This document shows positions 7,841 to 16,483 of a stretch of DNA of 64,000 bases, piece after piece. The stretch covers positions 186,001-250,000 of the forward strand of contig NZ_JAVESS010000003.1 of NCBI RefSeq assembly GCF_034006445.1. Reading direction: 5' to 3'. The stretch is from Desulfovibrio sp. GTDB taxonomy: Bacteria > Desulfobacterota > Desulfovibrionia > Desulfovibrionales > Desulfovibrionaceae. The stretch's first letter is position 1. Every line of letters begins with the position of its first letter. The position numbers were made by a program, and so were the translations under genes. Under the pieces are notes generated by a model that saw only the letters and a list, made by a program, of their open reading frames with translations, was not told the DNA's origin and made no database searches.

Positions 7841-9346
7841 ATGGGAGAAGCAAAAGGGCAATCGTCCGGATCCCAAATGTCTATTGCCACAATTGTGGTA
7901 ATGAATATCACCGCAGTCGTGAGTCTGCGTTTTCTTCCTTCTGAAGCGGAATACGGCCTGGGGGCAATTTTTTACTTTGCTCTTGCGGCCGTTGTTTTTC
8001 TTGTGCCCATGTCTCTTGTGGCCGCCGAGCTTGCCACGACCTATCCCGAAAAGGGCGGCGTGTTCCGTTGGGTGAGCGAAGCCTATGGCCCACGCTGGGG
8101 TTTTCTGGCCATGTCCATGCTGTGGATTGAAGTCATACCCTATTTCCCCACGGTGTTGACCTTTGGGGCCGTTTCCATAGCATTTATGGATCCCCACATA
8201 AGTATGGCCGAAACCATTGCCGCCAATAAATGGTACATCACGGGCTTTGTGCTTGTTGTATACTGGCTTTCGGTGCTCATCGCCCTGCGCGGGGTCGGCA
8301 TCTTTGCGCGGGTTTCCAAATGGTGCGGCATTGTGGGCACCATTATTCCTGCGGGGGTCGTGGTCATACTGGGTTTTGCCTACCTGTTCTTCAGCGGCAA
8401 GCCGCCCCTGATCGAACTGAGCTGGGGCGCGCTTTTGCCCGACTTTACCAACTTCGGCAACGTCGTGTTGGCCGCCAGCATCTTTCTTGCCTATGCGGGC
8501 ATGGAAATGAACGCCGTACACGTCAAGGATATGGACAATCCCACCAAAAAATACCCCATTGCCATCACCATAGCCTCGCTCGGCACAGTGGCCATTTTCC
8601 TTCTGAGCACGCTGGGCATCGCCTTTATTGTGCCCAAGCAGGACATCAACCTTACCCAGAGCCTGCTGTTGGCCTATGATCTGCTGTTCAGGTGGATAGA
8701 CGCTGACTGGCTGGGTTCCGTGCTGGCCGTCATGCTGGCCTTTGGCGTGCTGGGCGGCGTGGTCACCTGGATAGCTGGCCCCAACACGGGTATGCTGGCG
8801 GTGGCCAAGGCCGGATACCTGCCGCGCTGGTTCCAGAAGACCAACAGGTTCGGCATGGGCAGCCGTTTGATGATCGTTCAGGCGGTTATCGTGAGCATCC
8901 TGTCCATCACCTTTGTGATCATGCCCTCGGTGCAGGCGGCGTTTCAGATTTTGTCGCAACTCACCGTCATTTTGTATCTTGTCATGTACATGCTCATGTT
9001 TGCTAGCGGCATACGCCTGCGGCAGACGCAGCCAGCCCGGCCCCGGCCCTATCGCGTGCCCGCCATGTATTTGTGGGCCGCATTGGGCTTTTTGGGTTCC
9101 CTGCTGGCCTTTGCCCTCAGTTTTGTGCCCCCGGTGCAGATATCCATAGGTAGCCCGGAGAGTTACGTCATGTATCTTGTGGTGCTGGTGGTCATTTTTG
9201 TCGCCATCCCCCTGATAATCTTCGCCATGCGCAAGCCGGAATGGCGTGACCCGGACTCGGACTTCGAGCCGTTCACCTGGGAGAAAGAAAAGGCCCAGAG
9301 CCAGCCAGGGGCGCAAAAGCCCGCTGCCACTGATCCCCAGTCGTAA
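7841..9346 (+). CDS. gadC: Glutamate/GABA antiporter (APC family)
   Basis: The protein has 501 residues with about 12 hydrophobic segments and a charged C-terminal tail. The N-terminus (SIATIVVMNITAVVSLRFLP) and the following EYGLGAIFYFALAAVVFLVP match the glutamate:GABA antiporter group of the APC superfamily. In E. coli GadC the tail plugs the channel at neutral pH; here the tail of about 30 residues (WEKEKAQSQPGAQKPAATDP) could do likewise, which is inference. CGAGGAG precedes the ATG. It exchanges external glutamate or glutamine for internal GABA, completing the cycle with gadB and with glsA 65 bases downstream. Confidence 0.9.
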   Translation: MGEAKGQSSGSQMSIATIVVMNITAVVSLRFLPSEAEYGLGAIFYFALAAVVFLVPMSLVAAELATTYPEKGGVFRWVSEAYGPRWGFLAMSMLWIEVIPYFPTVLTFGAVSIAFMDPHISMAETIAANKWYITGFVLVVYWLSVLIALRGVGIFARVSKWCGIVGTIIPAGVVVILGFAYLFFSGKPPLIELSWGALLPDFTNFGNVVLAASIFLAYAGMEMNAVHVKDMDNPTKKYPIAITIASLGTVAIFLLSTLGIAFIVPKQDINLTQSLLLAYDLLFRWIDADWLGSVLAVMLAFGVLGGVVTWIAGPNTGMLAVAKAGYLPRWFQKTNRFGMGSRLMIVQAVIVSILSITFVIMPSVQAAFQILSQLTVILYLVMYMLMFASGIRLRQTQPARPRPYRVPAMYLWAALGFLGSLLAFALSFVPPVQISIGSPESYVMYLVVLVVIFVAIPLIIFAMRKPEWRDPDSDFEPFTWEKEKAQSQPGAQKPAATDPQS

Positions 9347-9411
9347 CGGCGCGGTGACGCCGTGCCGGTGCAGGGCGGCCTGGAGTGCCGCCCTGCGCAA
9401 AGGAAATGCCC

Positions 9412-10344
9412 ATGCCTGACATTGAAAAAATCCAGTCCGTGGTGGACAGCGCCCATGCGCAGTACAGCAAGGCTCCGGGCGGAGCCAATGCCGACTATAT
9501 TCCCTTTCTGGCCAATATCCCCAGTGATCTTGCAGCGGTGGCCGTTGTAACGGCGCAGGGGCAATGGGCTTCGGCGGGCGACGCGCAGTACCGCTTTGCC
9601 ATAGAGTCCATTTCAAAGGTCTGCACCCTTGCCCTTGCTCTGGAGGATATGGGAAGGCAGACGGTACAGGAAAAAATAGGCGTCAGTCCCACGGGGCTGC
9701 CCTTCAATTCGGTCATGGCTCTTGAACTGCATGGCGACAAGCCCCTGTCGCCTCTGGTCAACGCCGGGGCCATGGCATCGGCCAGCCTTGTGAAGGCCGC
9801 TTCCAGGGAGGAGCGCTGGCAGCGCATCCTGGACATGCAGCGCAGGCTCGGTGCAAAGGACATCGCCATGTCCGACGAGCTTAACCGCTCGGAGCAGACC
9901 ACCAATTTCCATAACCGTGGCATTGCCTGGCTTTTGTACGCGGCAGGCTATATGTACTGCGACCCCATGGAAGCCTGCGACGTGTATACGCGCCAATGCT
10001 CGACCCTGCTGACAACAGTGGAACTGGCCACCATTGGCGCGACCATTGCCGCCAGGGGGCGCAACCCCCTTACCGGGGAACAGGTGCTCAAGCCGGAAAA
10101 CTGCGCCTGCATCATGGCGGAAATGACCATGGAAGGCATGTACGACAGTTCGGGCGCATGGGCCTACACCGTGGGCCTGCCCGGCAAGAGCGGCGTGGGT
10201 GGCGGCATTGTGACCATTGTGCCGGGCATTATGGGCATAGCGGCTTTTTCGCCGCCGCTGGACCCTGTGGGCAACAGCGTGCGCGGGCAGAAAATGGCCG
10301 CCTTTGTGGCCCGCGAGCTTGGCTATAACCTGTATAAGGCGTAA
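9412..10344 (+). CDS. glsA: Glutaminase
   Basis: The protein is 310 residues, the normal size for bacterial beta-lactamase-fold glutaminases (YbaS/YneH type). It hydrolyses glutamine to glutamate and ammonia. The catalytic SxxK motif is in FAIESISKVCTLALAL at about residues 63-78. Further family segments are GLPFNSVMALE, PLVNAGAMAS, NRGIAWLLYAAGYMYCDP and GLPGKSGVGGGI. Starts at 9385, 9406 and 9412 are possible; AAAGGA is best spaced for 9412. It follows gadC in the same direction. In E. coli the homologous enzyme YbaS works with GadC in glutamine-dependent acid resistance, where released ammonia takes up a proton. Confidence 0.93.
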   Translation: MPDIEKIQSVVDSAHAQYSKAPGGANADYIPFLANIPSDLAAVAVVTAQGQWASAGDAQYRFAIESISKVCTLALALEDMGRQTVQEKIGVSPTGLPFNSVMALELHGDKPLSPLVNAGAMASASLVKAASREERWQRILDMQRRLGAKDIAMSDELNRSEQTTNFHNRGIAWLLYAAGYMYCDPMEACDVYTRQCSTLLTTVELATIGATIAARGRNPLTGEQVLKPENCACIMAEMTMEGMYDSSGAWAYTVGLPGKSGVGGGIVTIVPGIMGIAAFSPPLDPVGNSVRGQKMAAFVARELGYNLYKA

Positions 10345-10377
10345 CTGCCCCGGCAGACAAAGATATTCACATGAAAA

Positions 10378-10409
10378 CGGGCCGCCTTGTGAAAGTACAG
10401 GGCGGCCCG
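10378..10409 (+). terminator. Hairpin after glsA
   Basis: CGGGCCGCC (10378-10386) pairs perfectly with GGCGGCCCG (10401-10409) around a 14-base loop, 33 bases after the glsA stop. Only a short AATTTA tract follows, so it may work together with the larger hairpin at 10441-10502. Confidence 0.55.
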
Positions 10410-10440
10410 AATTTATGGCAGTTTGTAGCCAAGATACTCA

Positions 10441-10502
10441 AAGCGGCCCTTTTCATGCGGGAATGTACACCAATGTGCTCCACCGCATGAAAAGGGCCGC
10501 TT
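10441..10502. terminator. Perfect 20-bp inverted repeat between convergent glsA and SPFH gene
   Basis: AAGCGGCCCTTTTCATGCGG (10441-10460) is the exact reverse complement of 10483-10502, with a 22-base loop. It lies between two convergent genes and probably ends transcription from both sides. There is no long T run outside the stem, so a processing or RNA-stability role is also possible. Confidence 0.65.
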
Positions 10503-10536
10503 GGCAATAATGAAAAAACGTGGCTGGCAGCAGGCT

Positions 10537-11484
10537 CTAGACGTGGGTGCCGCTCTTGCCAAGGCCTTCGCCGGGCTTGATGATCTTGCTCACGGCGGCC
10601 ACCATGCCCGCCGCATCGGCGATGTCCGAGGGGATGATGAGGCTGTTGCCCTGCTTGGCAAGCTGGCCGAACTGGGTGATGTAGGATTCGGCAAGGCGCA
10701 GTTGGGCAGCGGCCACGGCATCGTTGCCAAGCTGTTCGCCCACAATGCGCAGGCCTTCGGCCGTGGCCATGGCCACGGTGCGGATCTGCGCGGCTTCGCC
10801 GTCGGCCTTGTTGATCACGGCCTGCTTGTCGCCCTCGGATTGGGCAATGGCAGCGGCCTTGGCCCCTTCCGCCAGATTGATGCGAGACTGCATTTCGCCT
10901 TCGGACTGGGCAATGACGGCGCGCTTTTCGCGCTCTGCGCGCATCTGCTTTTCCATGGCTTCCATAACGGTGATGGGGGGCGTGATGTCGCGGATTTCAT
11001 AGCGCAGCACCTTGACGCCCCAGGGTGCTGTGGCGGCGTCAAGGGCCTCCACCACTTCCTGGTTGATGCGCGTGCGTTCTTCAAAGGTGCGGTCGAGCTC
11101 AAGCGTGCCTATGACGGAACGCAGGGATGTCTGCGCCAGCTGAATCGCGCCCCATTCGTAATCCGAAATGCCGTAGGCGGATTTGTCGGGCGTGATGATC
11201 TGGAGGTAGAGCACGCCGTCGATGTCCACGCTCACGTTGTCGCGGGTGATGCAGGTCTGCTTGGGCACGTCCAGCACCTGCTCCTTGAGGCTGCGCTTGT
11301 AGGCGATAACATCCACAAAGGGCACAAGAATATGAAAACCCGCGTACAAAACCTTGCTGAACTTGCCGAGCCGCTCCACCACGAAGGCGGACTGGTTGGG
11401 CACGACAACCGCTGTTTTGACAAGGACGATGATAACCAATACGGCCAGGAGAAAAAGCCATCCGAAGCTGTTCATGAATTCCAT
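10537..11484 (-). CDS. SPFH/band 7 (stomatin-like, QmcA-type) membrane protein
   Basis: The protein has 315 residues from the ATG at 11484. An N-terminal membrane anchor (LFLLAVLVIIVLVKTAVVVP, about residues 10-29) is followed by the band 7 domain beginning with QSAFVVERLGKFSKVLYAGFH. Then comes LKEQVLDVPKQTCITRDNV and the coiled, Ala/Glu-rich segment MEAMEKQMRAEREKRAVIAQ onward with repeated AIAQSEGDKQAVI. The C-terminus is GMVAAVSKIIK. Such proteins form large membrane-bound oligomers that organise lipids or proteases. An NfeD gene lies upstream in the same direction; SPFH and NfeD proteins commonly pair. The two are unusually far apart here (429 bases). Confidence 0.9.
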   Translation of the reverse strand: MEFMNSFGWLFLLAVLVIIVLVKTAVVVPNQSAFVVERLGKFSKVLYAGFHILVPFVDVIAYKRSLKEQVLDVPKQTCITRDNVSVDIDGVLYLQIITPDKSAYGISDYEWGAIQLAQTSLRSVIGTLELDRTFEERTRINQEVVEALDAATAPWGVKVLRYEIRDITPPITVMEAMEKQMRAEREKRAVIAQSEGEMQSRINLAEGAKAAAIAQSEGDKQAVINKADGEAAQIRTVAMATAEGLRIVGEQLGNDAVAAAQLRLAESYITQFGQLAKQGNSLIIPSDIADAAGMVAAVSKIIKPGEGLGKSGTHV

Positions 11485-11913
11485 AAGTACCTCATTCGTA
11501 AAGTGTAGAGCAATGTTACGCGGCAACTGCTCTTGGCGGCTGCGGGAACGGACGCTCGCGAAAAGGCGTATGCGCGGGGTGTGCGCGCTGTTACACGCCG
11601 AAGCGGGGTGCCCCCGGCCTGTGAGAATAGTACTGCCAACGGAAATTCGCTGTGTCTGGCAGCACGGAGTTGGCGCGGGCAAGCATTCTGGGGCCGACAC
11701 GGTGCGCTGTGTTGTGGCGCGGTGCCCTGCGTAGCCATGCGGCGCTTGCGCGCATTTTACAAAAGATGTGGCGCGGTTTGCGGCCGCAGGGCCTGGCTGG
11801 CGTGGCGGCCCGGTTGCCTGGGTTGTTGTGGCTGTTGTGGTTGTTGTGGCTGTCGTGGTGGTGTTGCGGCATGCCCGTCACCACGGCATGCCCGTCAACT
11901 TAAAAGAAGCGGT
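11485..11913. repeat. Gene-free gap with degenerate family D element and GTTGTGGCT repeats
   Basis: About 11506-11610 is a diverged family D element (TAGAGCAATG start, GCTGCGGGAACGG, AGGCGTATGCGC, TTACACGCCGAAGCGG). About 11815-11870 is an imperfect short tandem repeat of GTTGTGGCT-type units, followed by two CGGCATGCCCGTCA copies at 11868 and 11885. Open frames crossing the gap have no family features. Promoter elements for the SPFH gene may be here but were not identified. Confidence 0.6.
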
Positions 11914-12390
11914 TCAGGATACGGTCACGGGCTGCACGCGCAGCACAAGCGCATTGCCAGGATCAGCCCCCAGCACCAGCACCGGACTGCCTGCCGCAAT
12001 GTGTTCGGGAGCCGTGGCGCGCCAGAAGCTGCCGTCAATGCTGACCTCGCCCACCTGGCCGGGGTGCAGTGCTTTGCTGACCACGCCCTGCCGGCCTGTC
12101 AGGAGGTGTGGCGCGCACTGTTCCTCGTTCTGCCCGTCGCAGTTGGCGGACGGGTTACGGCTGGAGCGCCCGCCAAAAACAGCCCGGAGGCGGCGGCGCA
12201 AAAACAGCAGGGTAAGAAGGGAAATGCAGATAAAGACAACAATCTGCCATGCGAGGTCCATGCCCAGCAGCGCGGCCAGGGCGGAAGCCCAGGCCCCCAC
12301 GCCAAAAAAGAGCAGCACCATGGCCGGGGTCATGAGTTCGGCCACAAAAAAAGCCACACCCACGATAAACCAGAGAAGAGGCGCGTTCAT
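11914..12390 (-). CDS. NfeD-like membrane protein
   Basis: The protein has 158 residues. Two or three hydrophobic segments lie at the N-terminus (PLLWFIVGVAFFVAELMTPA, then MVLLFFGVGAWASALAALLG and IVVFICISLLTLLFLRRRL). A soluble C-terminal OB-fold domain follows (LTGRQGVVSKALHPGQVGEV, then SIDGSFWRATAPEHIAAGSP), which is the NfeD/YbbK short form. These proteins partner SPFH/stomatin-like proteins in the membrane. The ATG at 12390 has no strong ribosome site. It lies upstream of the SPFH gene on the same strand. It is the short form without the ClpP-like serine protease domain. Confidence 0.88.
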   Translation of the reverse strand: MNAPLLWFIVGVAFFVAELMTPAMVLLFFGVGAWASALAALLGMDLAWQIVVFICISLLTLLFLRRRLRAVFGGRSSRNPSANCDGQNEEQCAPHLLTGRQGVVSKALHPGQVGEVSIDGSFWRATAPEHIAAGSPVLVLGADPGNALVLRVQPVTVS

Positions 12391-12443
12391 GATATATTCC
12401 GTGCGGTCAGCCGTGTGCGCCGGGGCGGCCTGCCGCTAATTGA

Positions 12444-12474
12444 AGGGGGCGGAGGCGCTGCGCCTCCGTGCCCC
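12444..12474 (-). terminator. Hairpin after the gene at 12496-13461
   Basis: CGGAGGCG (12450-12457) pairs with CGCCTCCG (12461-12468), extended by AGGGG/CCCCT outside a small bulge. It lies 22 bases past the stop of the upstream minus-strand gene. The T run is poor, so termination is probable but not certain. Confidence 0.5.
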
Positions 12475-12495
12475 TCAGTGAAAAAAAACGGGCCG

Positions 12496-13461
12496 CTACT
12501 GTTGCGGGGCCTCGTCAATGTCAATAATGCGGCCCTGAAGCCAGATGTAGGCATCAATGGCCATGCCCGCTTCCGGCTCCAGATCGCCCAGGACCATCTT
12601 TGACGCATAGATGACCAGGCGCAGCGGCTCGCGGTTTTCAAAGGGAAAGGTGACAAACAGCACCTTGATGGGCATGTTTTCCAGATGGGTGTCCTGCACC
12701 TGATCAATAATGGCGCGCATCTGGTATTCGCTGAAGTTGCGGCCTGGCATGATCATGTGGCGATCGCTCACATCCACCTGCAGGGGCGGCACGTCCAGAC
12801 GGCTTTTGTCGGGATTGGCCTCAAGCCACTGCTCGGCATAGGCTTCGTACTGCGGGCCCTGGGTGATGGTCATATGGTCCAGCAGGGCCTTGCGCACCGC
12901 ATAGGCCAGACCGGCCACCAGAAAGGTGTGTGTGACGCCAGGGGTAAGGTCTGCCCTGTCACGGCCATACAGCGGGTCAAAAAACCACATGGGGTTCTTG
13001 CCCTCGATCATGCTGACGGCCACGTTGGCGCCCATGCCGCTTTCCCACGCGTAGATGCTGTCAACCATAAGGTCATTGGGCAGACCGTCCAGCAGGGGCG
13101 AGGCGGAGGTGGGCGTGAGCTTTTCGCCTTCTTCGCCGGTCATGAGCACCGAGGCGCGCACGGGCTGATCCTGCGGCCAGGCCATCAGGATGTGGTCCAT
13201 GTTGCCGCGTTTCCACTGCCATGAAGGGCGGGTGCCGCCTTCATGCAGAACCGTGGCCACAATCTGTCCCATTACTTCAGCCGGATTGTGCCCCGTAAGC
13301 ACTGCCCAGGCATCGCCAAGGCCCTCATAGTGCGTACGGTTTTTGCCTTCGGCAGCGGCCTGGGCGTCTTCGTGCGCCCTGGCTTCGGCTTCGGCATCCC
13401 GGCTTGCGGACGTTTCGTTGTCAGCGGTTTCAGGTGCTGTGTTTTCGATCTTTTTGGACAT
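12496..13461 (-). CDS. Conserved-looking protein of unknown function, downstream of pnp
   Basis: The protein has 321 residues from the ATG at 13461. I do not recognise the family. The first 45 residues are acidic and Ala/Glu-rich (TAPETADNETSASRDAEAEA) and probably disordered. The rest is a globular cytoplasmic protein with no signal peptide or membrane helix. Notable segments are WKRGNMDHILMAWPQDQPVR, ASPLLDGLPNDLMVDSIYAW, DVSDRHMIMPGRNFSEYQMR and KVLFVTFPFENREPLRLVIY. It is transcribed in line with pnp, 114 bases downstream and after a hairpin, which hints at a linked but not tightly coupled expression. Codon use and G+C look native. Confidence 0.75.
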   Translation of the reverse strand: MSKKIENTAPETADNETSASRDAEAEARAHEDAQAAAEGKNRTHYEGLGDAWAVLTGHNPAEVMGQIVATVLHEGGTRPSWQWKRGNMDHILMAWPQDQPVRASVLMTGEEGEKLTPTSASPLLDGLPNDLMVDSIYAWESGMGANVAVSMIEGKNPMWFFDPLYGRDRADLTPGVTHTFLVAGLAYAVRKALLDHMTITQGPQYEAYAEQWLEANPDKSRLDVPPLQVDVSDRHMIMPGRNFSEYQMRAIIDQVQDTHLENMPIKVLFVTFPFENREPLRLVIYASKMVLGDLEPEAGMAIDAYIWLQGRIIDIDEAPQQ

Positions 13462-13490
13462 GGGAGCTTCCTTTACTGCTCTTTCAGCGA

Positions 13491-13519
13491 CCCGGCCAGG
13501 CGCGATGCGCCCGGCCGGG
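13491..13519 (-). terminator. Hairpin between pnp and the next gene
   Basis: CCCGGCCAGGCGC (13491-13503) pairs with GCGCCCGGCCGGG (13507-13519) with one mismatch and a 3-base loop. There is no T run, so it may be an RNA-stabilising stem or a leaky terminator after pnp. Confidence 0.4.
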
Positions 13520-13575
13520 GAATGCTTCAACTCAAGCCTCAGGTATACTGCGCGTTGAGAATGTCCGGCAGGCGG

Positions 13576-15837
13576 TTAGCGCCTGTCGCCACGGCCACCG
13601 CGGTCGCCGCGGTCGCCACGACCACCACGGTCACGGTCGCCACGGCCCCTGTCGCCGCCACGGTCGCGGTCGCCACGGTCAGAGCGGGGCGGGCGGGCGG
13701 TGTCTTCGGGATTCCAGGGATGGCCCTGTTCTTCCAGCAGCACGGCCTTGCGGCTGGCGCGGATGCGGTCGCCATTGATTTCAATGACCTTGACCACCAT
13801 GTCTTCGCCAAGGCGCGCCACGTCGCCGGGCTGTTCCACGCGGTTAACGTCCAGCTGCGAAACGTGCACAAGGGCTTCCACGTTGGGCAGAACTTCAACG
13901 ATGGCGCCGATTTCCATGATTTTGCGCACCTTGGCAGTGTAGTTCTTGCCAATATCGGGGCGCTGGTCGTAGTAGGAAACCATTTCGCGGGCCTTTTCAA
14001 GGGACTCGGCCGTGGGGGCGAAGATGGACACGCGGCCCGAATCCTCGATGTCCACGGAAGCGCCGGTAGCCGCGGTGATGGCCTTGATGTTCTTGCCGCC
14101 GGGGCCGATGATGAGGCGGATGATGTCGGGGTTCACAAAGACTTCGGCATGCTGCGGGGCATAGCGCGAAAGTTCCTTGCGCGGCGAAGCGATGGCGCTG
14201 GCCATTTCTTCCAGAATGTGCAGGCGGCCCTGACGGGCCTGCTGCATGGCGCTGCGCATGATTTCCGTGGTCAGGCCCGTGATCTTGATGTCCATCTGCA
14301 CGCCGGTGATGCCTTCGGCAGTACCGGCGATCTTGAAGTCCATATCGCCCAGGGCGTCTTCGTCACCGAGAATGTCGGTGAGCACGATGAACTTGTCGCC
14401 TTCCTTGATGAGGCCCATGGCCACACCGGCCACAGGAGCGCTCACGGGCACGCCCGCGTCCATGAGGGAGAGCGAGCCGCCGCACACGGCGGCCATTGAC
14501 GAGGAACCGTTGGATTCCATCGTTTCGGACACCACGCGCAGGGTAAAGGGAAAGTCCGTGGCAGTGGGCAGCACGGGGCGCAGGGACTTTTCAGCCAGAG
14601 CGCCGTGGCCGATTTCGCGGCGGGACACGCGCACGGGCTTCACTTCGCCCACGGAGAAGGGCGGGAAGTTGTAGTGCAGCATAAAGCGCTTGGTGACATC
14701 GCCGGTGAGGGAGTCCATGCGCTGTTCGTCAGTGGAGGAGCCGAGGGTGGCTACCACCAGGGACTTGGTTTCGCCACGGCGGAACAGGGCGGAGCCGTGA
14801 GCGCGGGGCAAAAGACCGGTCTGGATCTGGATGGGACGCACCGTGGTGGTGTCGCGGCCGTCGATGCGCGTGCCTTCGTTGACGATGCGGGCGCGCACCA
14901 GCTTCTTTTCAAGGCCGGACAAAATGTCGCCCACAGCCTTGAGCGCGGCTTCGTTTTCAGCCCAGGCGGCGTTGGCCTTGAGGGCCTCCATCACCTTGAT
15001 TTTCACTTCTTTGCGAGCGTCCTTGCGGGGCATTTTTTCCGGCACGCGCAGGGCTTCTTCCATGCCGTTGGCAAGGGCCAGCTCATGCACGAGGGCCACC
15101 AGGGCCGCGTCGTCTTCGTGCGGGGTAAAGGCCATCTTGGGCTTGCCGCAAAGCTCGCGCAGCTTGTGCTGGATTTCCACCAGGGGGAGAATCTGCTGAC
15201 GGCCCCATTCCAGGGCGTCGATGATCACGTCTTCGGGCACAAATTGGGCGTCGCCTTCCACCATGGTGAGGGCGTCGCCGGAAGCGGCGAAAACGATATT
15301 GAAATCGCTGAGGGCCTGCTGCTCAAAGGTGGGGTTGAGCACGAACTGACCGTTGACGCGGCCGATGCGGCCACCGGCCACAGGGCCTTCAAAGGGCAGG
15401 GGGGACAGCATGATGGCTGCCGAAGCGCCGGTAAGCGCCAGCACGTCGGACTCGTTTTCCTGGTCAGCGGAAATGACGCTGGCCAGCACCTGCACGTCTT
15501 CGTTCAGGCCCTTGGGGAACAGCGGGCGAATGGGCCTGTCGATGAGGCGCGCAACCAGGGTTTCACGCTCGGACGGACGGCCGATTTCGCGGCGAAAGAA
15601 GCTGCCGGGGATGCGGCCGGCGGCGTACATTTTTTCGGAGTATTCAACGGTAAGGGGAAAGAATCCCTTGTCGAATTCCAGGGGCTGCGAGCAGACGGTG
15701 ACGAGCACCACGGTGCCGCCGCACTGGATCCAGACTTCACCGTGGGCCTGATTGGCCATACGGCCGGTTTCCAGAATAATTTCCTTGCCGCCGACCTGGC
15801 AGGTAAGGCGGGTGGGATTGAAAATATCTTGCAACAT
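13576..15837 (-). CDS. pnp: Polyribonucleotide nucleotidyltransferase (PNPase)
   Basis: The protein has 753 residues. It degrades RNA 3' to 5' by phosphorolysis and can add tails. Two RNase PH domains flank a helical domain (first PH domain with FFPLTVEYSEKMYAAGRIPG, second from about residue 315 with GTRIDGRDTTTVRPI and LGSSTDEQRMDSLTGD). Then come a KH domain (IIGPGGKNIKAITAATGASV) and an S1 domain (YTAKVRKIMEIGAIVEVLPN). The last 30 or so residues are a highly charged Arg/Asp/Gly tail of RGDRDRGG-type units, probably RNA-binding or disordered. AAAGGAA precedes the ATG. rpsO lies upstream, as in many bacteria, but separated by a 334-base repeat-bearing gap. Confidence 0.97.
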   Translation of the reverse strand: MLQDIFNPTRLTCQVGGKEIILETGRMANQAHGEVWIQCGGTVVLVTVCSQPLEFDKGFFPLTVEYSEKMYAAGRIPGSFFRREIGRPSERETLVARLIDRPIRPLFPKGLNEDVQVLASVISADQENESDVLALTGASAAIMLSPLPFEGPVAGGRIGRVNGQFVLNPTFEQQALSDFNIVFAASGDALTMVEGDAQFVPEDVIIDALEWGRQQILPLVEIQHKLRELCGKPKMAFTPHEDDAALVALVHELALANGMEEALRVPEKMPRKDARKEVKIKVMEALKANAAWAENEAALKAVGDILSGLEKKLVRARIVNEGTRIDGRDTTTVRPIQIQTGLLPRAHGSALFRRGETKSLVVATLGSSTDEQRMDSLTGDVTKRFMLHYNFPPFSVGEVKPVRVSRREIGHGALAEKSLRPVLPTATDFPFTLRVVSETMESNGSSSMAAVCGGSLSLMDAGVPVSAPVAGVAMGLIKEGDKFIVLTDILGDEDALGDMDFKIAGTAEGITGVQMDIKITGLTTEIMRSAMQQARQGRLHILEEMASAIASPRKELSRYAPQHAEVFVNPDIIRLIIGPGGKNIKAITAATGASVDIEDSGRVSIFAPTAESLEKAREMVSYYDQRPDIGKNYTAKVRKIMEIGAIVEVLPNVEALVHVSQLDVNRVEQPGDVARLGEDMVVKVIEINGDRIRASRKAVLLEEQGHPWNPEDTARPPRSDRGDRDRGGDRGRGDRDRGGRGDRGDRGGRGDRR

Positions 15838-15959
15838 GTAGATTCCTTTGCATGGGCGAAGGGGATTCCGGCAAAAGCGGGCAAAGCGGCGTGTCCCTGC
15901 CTGATTTTCCCGGACCCCCCTTCAGACGTTACGCCCCATGGGGGCAGTTTGCGTGCAGC

Positions 15960-16125
15960 AGAGCATTTTCACCTTGAAAGTGCTCTGGCGAGTGCGTGAG
16001 CAGTCGCTCGCTGCGAAAGCGTAAGTGCAGCTTCAACCCTGGAGCTGTACCCTTTGAAAAAAGGTAGCTGATCTCCCGCTGCACGAGCGTGCAGCGCGCC
16101 GCAATGCGGCGTGGATTCTGCTCTA
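15960..16125. repeat. Family D element between rpsO and pnp
   Basis: It begins AGAGCATTTTCA, forms a 12-bp inverted repeat with TGAAAGTGCTCT (one mismatch), carries the family interior (TGCGTGAGCAG, AAGCGTAAGTGCAG) and ends TTCTGCTCTA. It occupies half of the gap between rpsO and pnp. The part at about 16080-16110 (GCACGAGCGTGCAGCGCGCC) is shared with the copy near 48820. It may affect pnp expression or simply be tolerated there. The rest of 15838-16171 shows nothing else recognisable. Confidence 0.7.
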
Positions 16126-16171
16126 AGTGGCAAGGGGGAAGCCTCAGGCTCCCCCCTTGCAGCCAAAAGCC

Positions 16172-16441
16172 TTACTTGCGCAGGCCAAGCTTCTCAATCA
16201 GCGCACGGTAGCGCTGAACATCGGTCTTCTTCAGGTAGTTCAGAATATTGCGGCGACGGCCAACAAGCTTCAGCAGGCCCGTACGGGAGTGAAAGTCCTT
16301 CTTGTGCTCTTTGAAGTGACCGGTAAGGTCTTCAATACGGGCAGTAAGCAGGGCAACCTGCACTTCCGGGGAGCCGGTGTCGCCTTCATGTTTGGCGTGG
16401 GCGTCAATGACCGCTTTTTTCTGAGTTACATCCATTACCAC
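16172..16441 (-). CDS. rpsO: 30S ribosomal protein S15
   Basis: The protein is 89 residues, the normal S15 length. Recognisable segments are [40 protein letters not shown] and [20 protein letters not shown]. It binds 16S rRNA early in assembly of the small subunit. The GTG at 16441 is well spaced from AAGGAG; an ATG two codons later (16435) is the alternative. It follows truB by 42 bases on the same strand. In E. coli S15 represses its own translation; I cannot see from sequence whether that holds here. Confidence 0.96.
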   Translation of the reverse strand: MVMDVTQKKAVIDAHAKHEGDTGSPEVQVALLTARIEDLTGHFKEHKKDFHSRTGLLKLVGRRRNILNYLKKTDVQRYRALIEKLGLRK

Positions 16442-16483
16442 AGCAGTTCTCCTTGAGTAAGGCTGTTACGGGCGTGAAGGCCC

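Noticed and set aside
7739..9616. 625-codon minus-strand frame opposite gadC
   Set aside because: His/Gly-rich shadow of gadC with no domain; gadC on the other strand is unmistakable.
10501..11508. 335-codon plus-strand frame opposite the SPFH gene
   Set aside because: His/Gly/Asp-rich antisense shadow without domains; the SPFH protein is clear on the minus strand.
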